A DNA stretch of 64,000 nucleotides from Aulosira sp. FACHB-615 (GTDB lineage Bacteria; Cyanobacteriota; Cyanobacteriia; Cyanobacteriales; Nostocaceae), in contig NZ_JACJSE010000001.1 in NCBI RefSeq assembly GCF_014698045.1, positions 62,001 to 126,000 on the forward strand, given 5' to 3'. Below, in pieces: positions 25,808-35,630 of this stretch. The position numbers and the translations under genes were made by a program. Each line of letters opens with the position of its first letter. The stretch's first letter is position 1. The notes under the pieces were generated by a model. The model was not told the DNA's origin. It saw only the letters and a list, made by a program, of their open reading frames with translations, and made no database searches.

Positions 25808-25920
25808 ATACCAATTCTCTATGAAGATGCAGTTAATTTTTTTACGAACCGCCAAGAACGCCAAGAGCGCCAAGGAAGACAAAAATAATTATTTCGTGCA
25901 AGCTTACAGAGAATTGGTAT
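25808..25920. mobile_element. MITE-like element with ATACCAATTCTCT ends
   Basis: ATACCAATTCTCT (25808-25820) and AGAGAATTGGTAT (25908-25920) are exact 13-bp inverted repeats. The interior has AACCGCCAAGAACGCCAAGAG, a tandem CGCCAAGA motif. The shared ATACCA outer end suggests kinship with the neighbour at 25617. Confidence 0.7.
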
Positions 25921-26059
25921 CACATTATTCAAACAATATTTTGATACACCAGAAATATTTACCTTTGCAATCATCGCCGCAAAAAGTAGGGTCTGGTGCT
26001 ATGACTGTTAATTGGCACTAATATAGGTAGGCGGACAATCTAAATTTCTCTGGGCAATT

Positions 26060-28717
26060 ATGCAGCGTTTGTCGCAATTTGTTAGGGTGAGTGCCAAACA
26101 TCGACGGCTTTTGATTTTATCACTGGGATTATTAGCTTTGGTTGCGGCTCATGGAATGGCGCAGATTTACCGTATTCAGCCAGGGGTTTCTTTGTGGTTT
26201 CCGCCATCTGGGGTAGCGATCGCACTAAGTTTTTGGTTTGGCCTTGATGGTATTATCCTCACAGGTATTGCATCTTTTCTCATGGCTCCTGTTTGGGGAT
26301 TGTATGGTTGGGAGCGATTTATTGGCGTTATCGATATTGTTGAACCCCTGGTTGCTTGGTTACTCTACCGTCGTTTTTGGCAGGGTTCTCTGACGTTTCA
26401 TAACCTCAAAGATGCTGCTATTTTTACCTTAACTGTACCTTTGTTTGCCAGCAGTAGTTTAGCTGTGTTTGGTAGTTTAGGTTGGGTGGCTATAGGCAAA
26501 ATGTCGGCTGCTCAACTCACTAACAGTATTACTCACTGGTGGTTAGGCAATGCGATCGGTATTATGTGTTTTACCCCTACAATCTTGTTAGTATTAACGC
26601 CTTATCTGCAATCTAAGGGTTGGTTATCTCATGATCCGCAATCAAATGCTATCTGCCCAACTTTTAGAATGCGAACTTGTCGCCCTTTATTATTAGAAGT
26701 TACTACTATTTTATTTTTGTGTATTAGTATTGCTTCGGTAACTGTATCAGAAGTTTCTACAAATACTAACACCGAGTTTAGATTTCAACAGTTATCTTTT
26801 TTGAGCTTTATTCCTGTAATGTGGGCGGCTACACGCTTTGGAGTTTCTACAGGGATGCTGGTTTCAACATTTTCTATTTTAATCACACTTTTCTCTTATT
26901 TGGTAATCTATCCTAACGCTATTTTATTGCCGAGTTTTCCTGTACAGCCAGAAGTTTTGCATGTGCATAAATTAAGTTTGTTAGTCCAATCAATTGTGAC
27001 TTTATTGGTTGGTGTGGCAATTACCGAAAGAGCTAAAATTCAAGTAGAACTAGCTATTGAAAAATTTAGAATTGGCGAATATCAAGAACGGGCTGAACTG
27101 TCGGATAAATTAATTAAATTAAATGATTCATTAAGAGAAACAAATATTTGTTTAGAAGATTCAAACCGAGAGAAAGATAAATTGTTAAAAGCCGAAAAAG
27201 ATTTGCGAAATCGCTTGAGTAATATTTTAGAAAGCATGACAGATGCTTTTATTGCAGTTAATCAAGATTGGCAAATAACTTATGCCAACCAACAAGCAGC
27301 TAAAATCAAAGGTACAACCCCAGAAACCATGCTGGCGCAAAATTATTGGCAGCAATGGCCAGGAATGCAAGGTACAGAATTTGAGCAAAAATATTTGCGG
27401 GCGATCGCACAATTAATTCCTGTACATTTTGAAGCATTATATCCGCCGCAAAATATGTGGCTAGAAATTCATGCTTATCCTTTTGAAGACGGCTTAGGGA
27501 TATTTTTTCGGGATATTACTGCGCGGAAACAGGCAGAAGTTGAGCGAGAAAATCTCTTATATAGTGAACAATCGGCGCGGAGTGAAGCGGAAAAGGCGAA
27601 TAAAATTAAGGATGAGTTTATTGCTGTACTTTCCCATGAATTAAGAACTCCTTTGAATCCGATTTTGGGTTGGGTAACACTACTCAGAAGACGCAAATAT
27701 GATGATGAGAAACTCACACATGGCTTAGAAACCATTGAGCGAAATGCTAAATTACAAATCCAACTCATTGAAGATTTATTGGATGTTTCGCGGATTCAAC
27801 AGAGAAAAATAATTTTAAATCTTCAACCTATCAATTTAATTGATATTCTGCACGCATCTATCGATACTGTATATCTGGCTGTGGAAGCTAAAGGGATGCA
27901 AATTCAGAAAATGATTTGTGTGGATACAGCATGGGTAAAAGGAGATGCTGAACGCCTGCAACAAATAGTTTGTAATTTGCTTTCCAATGCGATTAAATTT
28001 ACTCCCATGACTGGGGCTAAAGTGGAAATTATTTTAGAAAGAGTTGATACCTTTGCCCAAATTCAAATTCAAGATAATGGTAAAGGTATTAGTCCAGAGT
28101 TTCTGCCATTCGTATTTGATTATTTTCGGCAAGCTGATGGCACAATTACTCGTCAATTTGGTGGCTTAGGATTAGGATTGGCAATTGTGCGCCATCTCAC
28201 AGAACTGCATGGGGGTACGGTAAAAGTAGAAAGTCCAGGGGAAGGAATGGGGGCAACATTCACGGTGAGATTGCCATTAATGCTGGATTTTATGCCAAAA
28301 AATAAACCTGTTTCAACAATAGATGAGGCAGTAAATTTAGCCGGTTTACATATTTTGGTAGTAGACGATGATTTAGATACAGGCAAGTTTTTGACTGTGA
28401 TATTAGAACAATTTGGTGCTAAAGTCACAGCGATCGCATCTGGTAGCCAAGCCTTAGAATTTTTAGCCAGCAACACGGCAGACTTACTGTTAAGTGATAT
28501 CGGAATGCCGGGAATAGATGGTTATACCCTCATCCGTTTGATTCGCGCCTTACCACCAGAACAAGGCGGGAAAATACCGGCGATCGCTCTGACAGCTTAT
28601 GCTGGAGAAATCAACCAAAAACAAGCACTAGCCGCAGGTTTTCACATCCATTTAGTTAAACCTGTCGAACAAAAACAATTAATAGGTGCGATCGGGCAAG
28701 TTTTGGTTAATTTATAG
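26060..28717 (+). CDS. Hybrid sensor histidine kinase with MASE1 domain
   Basis: An 885-aa membrane kinase. Residues about 10-320 form a multi-span MASE1-type sensor (the IQPGVSLWFPPSGVAIALSF signature at 37-56, with eight or so hydrophobic segments), then a coiled coil and a PAS domain at about 385-490 (ILESMTDAFIAVNQDWQITY). The kinase core has phosphoacceptor His526 in LSHELRTPLNPILGW, an N box (LLSNAIKFTP), DNGKGIS and GLGLGLAIVRHL. A C-terminal receiver domain carries VDDD, Asp813 in LSDIGMPG and Lys in HLVKPVE. No separate regulator is adjacent, so signalling may be internal or go through a phosphotransfer protein elsewhere. Confidence 0.92.
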   Translation: MQRLSQFVRVSAKHRRLLILSLGLLALVAAHGMAQIYRIQPGVSLWFPPSGVAIALSFWFGLDGIILTGIASFLMAPVWGLYGWERFIGVIDIVEPLVAWLLYRRFWQGSLTFHNLKDAAIFTLTVPLFASSSLAVFGSLGWVAIGKMSAAQLTNSITHWWLGNAIGIMCFTPTILLVLTPYLQSKGWLSHDPQSNAICPTFRMRTCRPLLLEVTTILFLCISIASVTVSEVSTNTNTEFRFQQLSFLSFIPVMWAATRFGVSTGMLVSTFSILITLFSYLVIYPNAILLPSFPVQPEVLHVHKLSLLVQSIVTLLVGVAITERAKIQVELAIEKFRIGEYQERAELSDKLIKLNDSLRETNICLEDSNREKDKLLKAEKDLRNRLSNILESMTDAFIAVNQDWQITYANQQAAKIKGTTPETMLAQNYWQQWPGMQGTEFEQKYLRAIAQLIPVHFEALYPPQNMWLEIHAYPFEDGLGIFFRDITARKQAEVERENLLYSEQSARSEAEKANKIKDEFIAVLSHELRTPLNPILGWVTLLRRRKYDDEKLTHGLETIERNAKLQIQLIEDLLDVSRIQQRKIILNLQPINLIDILHASIDTVYLAVEAKGMQIQKMICVDTAWVKGDAERLQQIVCNLLSNAIKFTPMTGAKVEIILERVDTFAQIQIQDNGKGISPEFLPFVFDYFRQADGTITRQFGGLGLGLAIVRHLTELHGGTVKVESPGEGMGATFTVRLPLMLDFMPKNKPVSTIDEAVNLAGLHILVVDDDLDTGKFLTVILEQFGAKVTAIASGSQALEFLASNTADLLLSDIGMPGIDGYTLIRLIRALPPEQGGKIPAIALTAYAGEINQKQALAAGFHIHLVKPVEQKQLIGAIGQVLVNL

Positions 28718-28806
28718 CAAAAAAACTCCTTACTGACGATTTAATCAGACTTCCATCCCCCTTACACCCCTACACCCTAAATCAATGTTTTTGAAACCTA
28801 CACCTG

Positions 28807-31800
28807 TCATCTACTCACCACTCCCTGAACAAAGTTAACCGTGTATGGTTCCTCTAAAGATTGCTGGGTACTGGCTTTGACGGCGGCTAAATAGCGACGC
28901 AAAGCGGACAATTGCTGGGAGTTGGGACGATAGCTGAGATTACCTTGTTTTTCAAATAAAGGTGCAGTTGCGATCGCCTGATAATCTAGATTCTGAGATG
29001 AATGCTGGGTTAGCCATGCTGACTCCGGTGGTGTAGGAATCAACCCGGCTGGTAATTCTCCTTCTAAAAATGCCAATAATCTCTGCTGACAAATACTCGT
29101 GTTAATTCCTCTACCCTCAAACAACTGAAGCACTTCGTTAAATGATAAACTCCGCTCTGGTAGTAGGCGTAGCAATTCGGTAAACAGAAAATAGTCGGTG
29201 TATTGTTGTCTTGGTTCTTCTAAAATCTGGGAATGCAAGGGTAACATTGCCAAACCTAATGCAACTCGGCTGCAATTTGGTGCGCCATTTTCCCCTAAAT
29301 ATGAGTCCTGAATAATTTTGGCGTTGGGGAGTTTTTGTCGTAACCAATGATATACAACTCCTAAAGATGCAACTCCACCAGTCAACACGGCTTGATTAAT
29401 GTCTTCTGTGGGAATACCCCGCGCCACGAGTAATTTATTCAATTCCCGGTTCAGGCGGCGCACAAAGGGGACAAACACTTGACTTTCTAAGTCTCGCCGT
29501 TGCAATGTCCACTGTTGATCTGCCAATTCTAGGATGAAGTTTTCTTGATGTTGCAAAATTAACTTCAAAGCCAAGGCAGCTTCGAGGGCAGCTTGTCCTA
29601 AAACTGAACTTTCCAACCGTTGCTGTAACCGAATCCGCACACCAATATCAGGCTCTCCAGCCCTTGGTAAATCAAATTTATCTAACCCCAAACTTTGCCA
29701 CTGCATTCTGTCAACATTGGCAAAGGCTGGTTGCCAATACCCAGAACTACTAGTATTTTTTTGACCATTGCTTTGGTTATTCTTCCGTGGTTCTCGGTAT
29801 TTTGGTGGGATGAGTAGCTGACAAATAATATCCTGTTCTATCCCCTTGCTGGCGTAGGGAAAACTGTGCAGCATAAAATCTGTGTGTGCTAGTTGCAGCA
29901 GATTTCCGGGGATATCAACCAAAGCCATTTCGCTGGCGGTTGCGCCAATATTAATTACCAAAGTATTGCCGATTAACGGTTCTGTGGTTTCGACGGGACG
30001 TAAGCCAGTGCGATCGCTCACTTGAATGAGTTGGCTGTCACTTTTATCAAATACACTAATTAAACTAGCGATCGCTTCTTCCACAAAAAAGACTTGCTGG
30101 GGATGTTGGATAATTTTGCTGGTTAATAAAGCTTCCCGCACATTAAATCTATATTGTTCTGACCAACTCGCGGGACAAGTACAAATCACCCCAGCGATTT
30201 TACTCATAATGGTGTGGAAAGTCGGCTGATTAATTCCCACCGCCATAGCAATTAGACCTTGTGTGGTACTCTGGCGATCGGATTTGAGGGTTAATAGTAA
30301 TTTAGAAAGCGATCGTACCACCCAAATCAACGGCCCTGCGGAAAATTCATTGAATTGCAGTACAGGTTCCCATTTTTGCTGTTCACTTTTGTAAGGTACA
30401 GCTATTTGTAAATAAGGCTTTAACTGTGCAGAACATTGGCTACTCTTAACATTACTGTCACCTTGCGCCACGGAAGCATTCGGCAGATAAACTTCCGCAG
30501 GTAAACGAAACGAATGTTGAAAAGCCGTCGCACCAGGAATATTCTCTGCTGACCAATATATTGGGTATACCACCGACTGAGTGCGATTTAACAACGCCGC
30601 CGAAATCCCAGTTGTGCCTAAATCAATACCTAAATACCAAACCGAATTATGCACATCGACCGGAATTTCTACCTGAGTTGGGGAACCGGAACCCGATTTC
30701 TCTTGCTTTTTTTTTTCGTTGGCGGGAGAGAAGTTTAAATCAACTTCGGTTTGTGGCGACGATATGGGTGCAACTGGCGCTACAGCCGGACGAGAAAAAG
30801 CCACATTTGGCGTATGGTCTAGGGTTTGTGCATTGGGTAAGGCGACATTTGGCGGTTCTTCTATATCTGCCAAAGTGTAGACATCTGTTAACTGATAGTT
30901 GAGTATCTCGTCAAAATTGGCTAAATCTTGATTTAATTGCCGTAACTGTTCTTCATTTAAAGAAATATCCGGTATGCTTCCTGACTGCATCACCTCTGGC
31001 GCAAGCAAATTCTCTTGGGGAGAAGCCGCAATATATCTATCGGAAGTATTCTCCAGCACTTCCGCCTCAGATGTCACTCCCACATCAGGAGTAGGTTCAG
31101 GTTCATCTAAAGTTGATGCAATTTCCGCAGGCGACAAACCCGGCCATAAATTCTCCGCACTACTAGCATCGGCAAACAGTTCAGTTAGAGAAGTAATTGT
31201 ATCAGTATGTTCTGGCTGCACAGGAATATTTTCCCGCATCGCCGGCGAATAGCTGAGTGTTGTATGGGAAAATTCAGGTTCTTCAAAAAATAACTTTTGT
31301 TGAAAATCTGAAGATAAATCAATAAATGGCGGCGAATTAGTGGCTGTGTTTTGCGGTGGTAAATGATTTGCTTCTAACAAGCCTGCATCTGACTGAGTGA
31401 ATATCGACTCTGGTAAGGCGACATTTTCCTCAAATAACGGTGCGGTTGTTGAGTTAACAGCATCTTCTGTGACAGTCGTAAACGATGTTTCTGGTTCTGC
31501 GGGAGGAATTTTGGCAGAAGTATCTGGTGTTGGTTCTGTAGAAGTCGGTAAAGTGACAGAACTGGGTTGAAATTGCTGAGTGGAGGTTTCAGTCGCTATT
31601 TCATATTGGGTTGTGGAATTTTCTGGTGATTGACTGACGTGAAATAAACTGGCGTAAAGTTGATCTACCTCATCATTCAACTCTAAAGTTGGTGGCGATA
31701 AATCACTAAACATTCCAGAGATTTCTGGCGGTGGTGTTGAGGCTTCTGGTGTGGGCAAAAGTGTCGGCGCAGTTAGTGGTGGTGGGGAATCATCCGCCAA

Positions 31801-32940
31801 TGTTTCTAAATCTTCCAACCCCTCCAGTTCTAGGGGAATAGCCGCATCAGTCGCTGGTGGAATACTACCAGTCAATTCCAGTAGCATTGCATCCAAATCA
31901 TTAGCCGCCACATCGTCTGTAAACTCTACTTCTGGCTGCGGTAATTCGAGTGATGGACTAGATACTTCTGTATTAGTAATTACCACTGATTGAGCATTTT
32001 CTACACTAGCAGTTTCTATGGAAGTGGGAAATGGCGATCGCGCTGCTGCTGATGTTTCTTTAACTACTGTCGTTGCTGGTAGATTATTAATCTGTTGCTG
32101 CAATTGCTGAGTCCAATTATTCAGGAAACTCACTAGCAATTGTTCACTTTGCAAGCCTGTACTGTGCATTCTCGCCAGTGCTTGCGATAAGGACTCTTGG
32201 TAAGTAGTAATATTGCGCTGGAGTGCATCAAATACGACATTTACCGTACCATCCAGCGACAATAAACGTTGGTCTAATTTCGTGGCAAACTGATTTAACT
32301 GTTCTAACTGCGCCGATGAATCTAATGTAGGCGTACTTGCAGCCGGGGATAGTTCTATACTGTTGTACTGACTAGGACTAGCAGCACGAAAATCATGGGC
32401 TGGTGTTGAGTTAATATGTGGTGCGATCGTGGGGACAAGGCGACTCATCAACACCTGTAAAAATTCCCCAATAATTTGCTCTTGATTGGCTAACTGCTGA
32501 CTTAAAGAATAATTTTGCAGTCGTTTCTGCTCTAATTGCCGAATTTCCTGCATCAAAGTCGAGCGTTCTTGCAACAGCGCCGTTAATTCTGCTTGTAGTG
32601 GTTGAATTAATGTCGCCAAGTCACTTTTTAGCTGGCTACTCAGTCCACTATTTTCTGCTGACTCAGATGGATATAACTCTCCAGATGACTGGTAATTAAC
32701 TTGTTCAGCAAATCTCGTCAACAAAGGTGACTGTTGTAGCTGTCCCGTAGGCTGAGGTATATTACCATACAAAGCCTCCGTTGCTGGCAAATTCACCAGA
32801 AAATTACGAACCCTCTCTAAAACCTCTCTGGCTTCTGGCGCTTGACCAGACAGCAACTTCGGCAGTCGCTTACCATTGTTAGTGAGTAAGTTATCAATAT
32901 CTGCGATCAGTTTTTGAATTTCATCAGCGCGGGAAGTCAC
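28807..32940 (-). CDS. Very large protein with C-terminal Hsp70/actin-like ATPase domain
   Basis: 1377 aa. Residues 1-150 are helical with a coiled coil (LTALLQERSTLMQEIRQLEQ), and a further helical section runs to about 300. Residues about 300-740 are Pro/Thr/Ser/Glu-rich and probably disordered. From about 765 it has an actin-fold ATPase: phosphate-1 YLGIDLGTTGISAALL, phosphate-2 LVINIGATASEMALVDI and adenosine motif AVLTGGVASLGVVY, followed by a helical tail. The domain order differs from DnaK, whose ATPase is N-terminal, and no peptide-binding domain is recognised. There is no signal peptide. It stands alone between MITE and repeat-rich gaps. Function unknown; a large scaffold or chaperone-like protein is a guess. 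Confidence 0.8.
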   Translation of the reverse strand: MTSRADEIQKLIADIDNLLTNNGKRLPKLLSGQAPEAREVLERVRNFLVNLPATEALYGNIPQPTGQLQQSPLLTRFAEQVNYQSSGELYPSESAENSGLSSQLKSDLATLIQPLQAELTALLQERSTLMQEIRQLEQKRLQNYSLSQQLANQEQIIGEFLQVLMSRLVPTIAPHINSTPAHDFRAASPSQYNSIELSPAASTPTLDSSAQLEQLNQFATKLDQRLLSLDGTVNVVFDALQRNITTYQESLSQALARMHSTGLQSEQLLVSFLNNWTQQLQQQINNLPATTVVKETSAAARSPFPTSIETASVENAQSVVITNTEVSSPSLELPQPEVEFTDDVAANDLDAMLLELTGSIPPATDAAIPLELEGLEDLETLADDSPPPLTAPTLLPTPEASTPPPEISGMFSDLSPPTLELNDEVDQLYASLFHVSQSPENSTTQYEIATETSTQQFQPSSVTLPTSTEPTPDTSAKIPPAEPETSFTTVTEDAVNSTTAPLFEENVALPESIFTQSDAGLLEANHLPPQNTATNSPPFIDLSSDFQQKLFFEEPEFSHTTLSYSPAMRENIPVQPEHTDTITSLTELFADASSAENLWPGLSPAEIASTLDEPEPTPDVGVTSEAEVLENTSDRYIAASPQENLLAPEVMQSGSIPDISLNEEQLRQLNQDLANFDEILNYQLTDVYTLADIEEPPNVALPNAQTLDHTPNVAFSRPAVAPVAPISSPQTEVDLNFSPANEKKKQEKSGSGSPTQVEIPVDVHNSVWYLGIDLGTTGISAALLNRTQSVVYPIYWSAENIPGATAFQHSFRLPAEVYLPNASVAQGDSNVKSSQCSAQLKPYLQIAVPYKSEQQKWEPVLQFNEFSAGPLIWVVRSLSKLLLTLKSDRQSTTQGLIAMAVGINQPTFHTIMSKIAGVICTCPASWSEQYRFNVREALLTSKIIQHPQQVFFVEEAIASLISVFDKSDSQLIQVSDRTGLRPVETTEPLIGNTLVINIGATASEMALVDIPGNLLQLAHTDFMLHSFPYASKGIEQDIICQLLIPPKYREPRKNNQSNGQKNTSSSGYWQPAFANVDRMQWQSLGLDKFDLPRAGEPDIGVRIRLQQRLESSVLGQAALEAALALKLILQHQENFILELADQQWTLQRRDLESQVFVPFVRRLNRELNKLLVARGIPTEDINQAVLTGGVASLGVVYHWLRQKLPNAKIIQDSYLGENGAPNCSRVALGLAMLPLHSQILEEPRQQYTDYFLFTELLRLLPERSLSFNEVLQLFEGRGINTSICQQRLLAFLEGELPAGLIPTPPESAWLTQHSSQNLDYQAIATAPLFEKQGNLSYRPNSQQLSALRRYLAAVKASTQQSLEEPYTVNFVQGVVSR

Positions 32941-33031
32941 TTTAGAATTACCTTAGCTAGAACTGGATTTTTAACTTGGGTGAGAAATTGACGCTTATCA
33001 AAGTTAATAACGGTAGCAACTGCTTTGAGAG

Positions 33032-33067
33032 TGCTGAGTACTGAGTGCTGAGTGCTGAGTGCTGAGT
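33032..33067. repeat. GCTGAGT heptamer array upstream of the Hsp70-like gene
   Basis: Five GTGCTGAGT-type units in tandem, related to the trpC array at 7433. They lie about 100 bp before the start of the 1377-aa gene. Confidence 0.8.
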
Positions 33068-33433
33068 AATTTTTACTCATCCAAAAAGCATTTCTAGCCC
33101 CTAGCCTCTAGCCCCTAACCCTAGCCTCATTTTCATCAGGCATCACGGTAATTAGCTGGAATGCTAATTGAAGTACCAGGATACAAAAATATTTACCAAT
33201 TGTCAGCCAAATAAGTTGATTAAGTACTTTGTTTGACCTTTTACCATACAGGCGATGTTACAGCCTCTGGGACTTCACAATTAAAAACATAAAAAAATGC
33301 AACAAATCAGCCAGAAGTCCGAACCCAATTAGCAAATTGCCTCCACTTTACATCCACACGCGCCATTAATCTAGCTAAGGAGTCTAGGAATGGCAAGTTA
33401 ACTAGAACACAAATAAACTTATTCCCCAAGAGA

Positions 33434-33625
33434 GTCTGTGAAAACTGGGTGTAGGGGTGAAAGGGGATGAGGGGGTTAGGGTTTTGGATAATACACCGTT
33501 CAGCTGACGCTCACGGTGAAGTCTTTAAACCCTGGTTACTGAGCGCAGCTCCGCCCTGAGCCTGTCGAAGTACACCCTTAAACCCTCAAACCCTTAAACC
33601 CTTAAACCCTTATCCGCAAATTTGG
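33434..33625. mobile_element. Disrupted TAGGACTTACGCA-family remnant (copy F)
   Basis: AGTCTGTGAAAACTGGGTG, then GGGTGAAAGG and TTAGGGTTTTGGATA match the reverse complement of copy B (35477-35627). The block is broken by another module (CAGCTGACGCTCACGGTGAAG, then GAGCCTGTCGAAGTACAC) and ends in ACCCTTAA tandem copies. It fills part of the 982-bp gap 32941-33922; the rest is AT-rich with no convincing gene. Confidence 0.45.
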
Positions 33626-33922
33626 CGTTAGCAAAAATTAACTAGTTTGAGTATCATGAATGTGGTTTGCCTATATTTTTAAGTAAATATTTTTGCAATG
33701 CAGCTAGAGTTTTCAAAATTGTCCCAGAGGCACTTAGACATTACTTGCAAAAGTTTTGCTTTATTTAAACTGCGTCAGTAAGACTGTTCTGAAAATGCTT
33801 TTATTGTGATTTTGTTTACCTAGCTGAACTCTGTATTTTAAAAAGTATTGGCATTTATAGCTTAGGCTGCAATTAACTTTTTTTTCTTTTTGTGTGTAAC
33901 ACCTTTTAATGAAGATGCCGTA

Positions 33923-34624
33923 ATGGGAGACAGATATAGCTTGCAAGAAGAACCTTTTCACCCGTGGATCAGAACGGCTCCCTTTTTTCAAGGGTTGCCC
34001 GAATCTGTTGTCGAACCAGCCCTTATCCATCTTGTGACACGGACACACCCAGCAAATCAAGTGATTTTGTTGGAAAATGACTGGGGTGGTTCTGTATATT
34101 TTATCTTTGAAGGTTGGGTAAAAATTCGTACCTATAATTTGGAAGGTAAAGAAGTAACCCTCAATATTTTAGGTAAGGGCGAATTATTTGGTGAAATGGC
34201 GGCTTTAGATGAAGTACCTCGTTCGACCGATGTCATTACCCTCACCGCCACAGTCATTGGTAGTTTGCCTGCTCAAGATTTTGTCAAGTTACTCCAAATT
34301 GAACCCTTGGCAGGTGTAAGATTATCCAAGTTGATGGCTAGGCGTTTACGCCAAGTCAACCGTCGTTTGCGGCTGAGAGAATCTGACAGTCAATCGCGGG
34401 TGGCTGATACTTTGTTATTCTTAGCTGAAGGTCAGGGAAAACGAGCGCAAACAGGAACAGAAATTCCAAATCTGCCTCATCGAGAATTAAGTAGTTTAAG
34501 TGGGTTGGCAAGAGAAACAGTGACAAGAGTCTTAACTAGGTTAGAAAAGAAAGGGCTAATTCAACGGGATCAAGAAACTATTTGTATTCCTGATGTGTCA
34601 GCCCTGGAAAGATTGATTGTATAA
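33923..34624 (+). CDS. Crp/Fnr-family transcription regulator (DevH-like)
   Basis: A 233-aa regulator. The N-terminal cyclic-nucleotide-binding-type beta barrel (residues about 20-135) includes VYFIFEGWVKIRTYNLEGKE and GKGELFGEMAALDEVPRSTD; a long dimer helix follows, then a winged helix with recognition sequence LSSLSGLARETVTRVLTRLE. The barrel keeps the GE-x-A-L-x(4)-R-S/T pattern, so a ligand is possible. The layout resembles DevH of Anabaena, needed for the heterocyst glycolipid layer, but this is from memory. ATG 33923 is preferred over TTG 33890. The next gene starts 12 bp after it, so they form an operon. Confidence 0.85.
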   Translation: MGDRYSLQEEPFHPWIRTAPFFQGLPESVVEPALIHLVTRTHPANQVILLENDWGGSVYFIFEGWVKIRTYNLEGKEVTLNILGKGELFGEMAALDEVPRSTDVITLTATVIGSLPAQDFVKLLQIEPLAGVRLSKLMARRLRQVNRRLRLRESDSQSRVADTLLFLAEGQGKRAQTGTEIPNLPHRELSSLSGLARETVTRVLTRLEKKGLIQRDQETICIPDVSALERLIV

Positions 34625-34636
34625 AAAAATTTCAAA

Positions 34637-35377
34637 ATGAGTATTGTAGATTCTCTGCCCGATGAGCCAGAGGAAAGCCTATCTTCTGCGTCTTTACCAC
34701 CTACTCAAGAGGAGTTACCCCAAAACCAAAGTCAGTTACAACCTCCCCAACTCAAAGCCGCAGCACCTTTACGGATGGTAGAAACGGCATTTTTAGCCAG
34801 TACTGCCAGTTTAATTTGGTTTATTAATTTTTATTTTCCTTTGGGGCCAGTATTACGGATTTTCTTTCCTGTGCCGATCGCTCTAGTTTACCTACGTTGG
34901 GGACACAGAGCAGCATGGATGGCTGCTGTTACCTCTGGCTTGTTGTTATCGGTACTGATGGGGCCTGTTCGTAGTCTATTATTTGTGATGCCTTTTGCTC
35001 TTATGGGTGTACTCTTAGGCGCAACTTGGCATCGTCGGGTTCCTTGGATTGTGTCGATTACTTTAGCTACGTTATTAGGTACTTTGGGCTTCTTTTTTCG
35101 GATGTGGTTGCTGTCTATCTTGTCCGGGGAAGATTTATGGATTTATTTAATTAATCAAGTTACAGAAATCTCTGAGTGGATATTTCTCAAACTCGGATTG
35201 TTAAACACTCCCAGCGTATTTTTGATTCAAGTCGGGGCTTTGGCTTTGGTGGTTATTAATAACTTTATTTATTTATTTGTTGTACATCTAGCGGCATGGC
35301 TACTACTAGATCGTTTAGGCAATCCTATTCCCCGTCCGCCACGCTGGGTACAAGTCATGATGGATTATGAAGGGTAG
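34637..35377 (+). CDS. DUF2232 multi-span membrane protein
   Basis: 246 aa: a 50-residue Pro/Gln/Ser-rich N-terminus, then about six hydrophobic spans (for example MVETAFLASTASLIWFINFY, then FPVPIALVYLRWG and LLFVMPFALMGVLLGATW). This matches the DUF2232 family, related to YybS and to substrate-binding membrane subunits of transporters; the function is unknown. It starts 12 bp after the Crp-type regulator, which suggests shared expression. Confidence 0.8.
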   Translation: MSIVDSLPDEPEESLSSASLPPTQEELPQNQSQLQPPQLKAAAPLRMVETAFLASTASLIWFINFYFPLGPVLRIFFPVPIALVYLRWGHRAAWMAAVTSGLLLSVLMGPVRSLLFVMPFALMGVLLGATWHRRVPWIVSITLATLLGTLGFFFRMWLLSILSGEDLWIYLINQVTEISEWIFLKLGLLNTPSVFLIQVGALALVVINNFIYLFVVHLAAWLLLDRLGNPIPRPPRWVQVMMDYEG

Positions 35378-35476
35378 AGAAGGCAGTGGTTCGGCTTCGC
35401 TCACCAACCGGAGGCAGGAGGCAGGAGTTTTTTCACTATTAACTCTTGACTTTTGACACTTGACTCTTCAATTGAT

Positions 35477-35627
35477 TAGGAATTACGCAATGAGACAAAA
35501 AATCAAGGGTTTGGGAAGGGTGAAGTGGTATAGGGATATAGGTGTGTATGTATCCAAAACCCTTACACCCCACACCCTTTCACCCTTTCACCCAGTTTCC
35601 ACAGACAATCTTTGTGCGTAAGTCCTA
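35477..35627. mobile_element. MITE-like element, TAGGACTTACGCA family (copy B), abutting cobT start
   Basis: TAGGAATTACGCA (35477-35489) and TGCGTAAGTCCTA (35615-35627) are near-perfect inverted ends. The right end is 3 bp from the ATG of the next gene, so the element supplies everything from the ribosome site outward. Confidence 0.7.
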
Positions 35628-35630
35628 TTT

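Noticed and set aside
30561..30902. 113-codon frame opposite the Hsp70-like gene
   Set aside because: Shadow of the disordered segment; no start signal or family.
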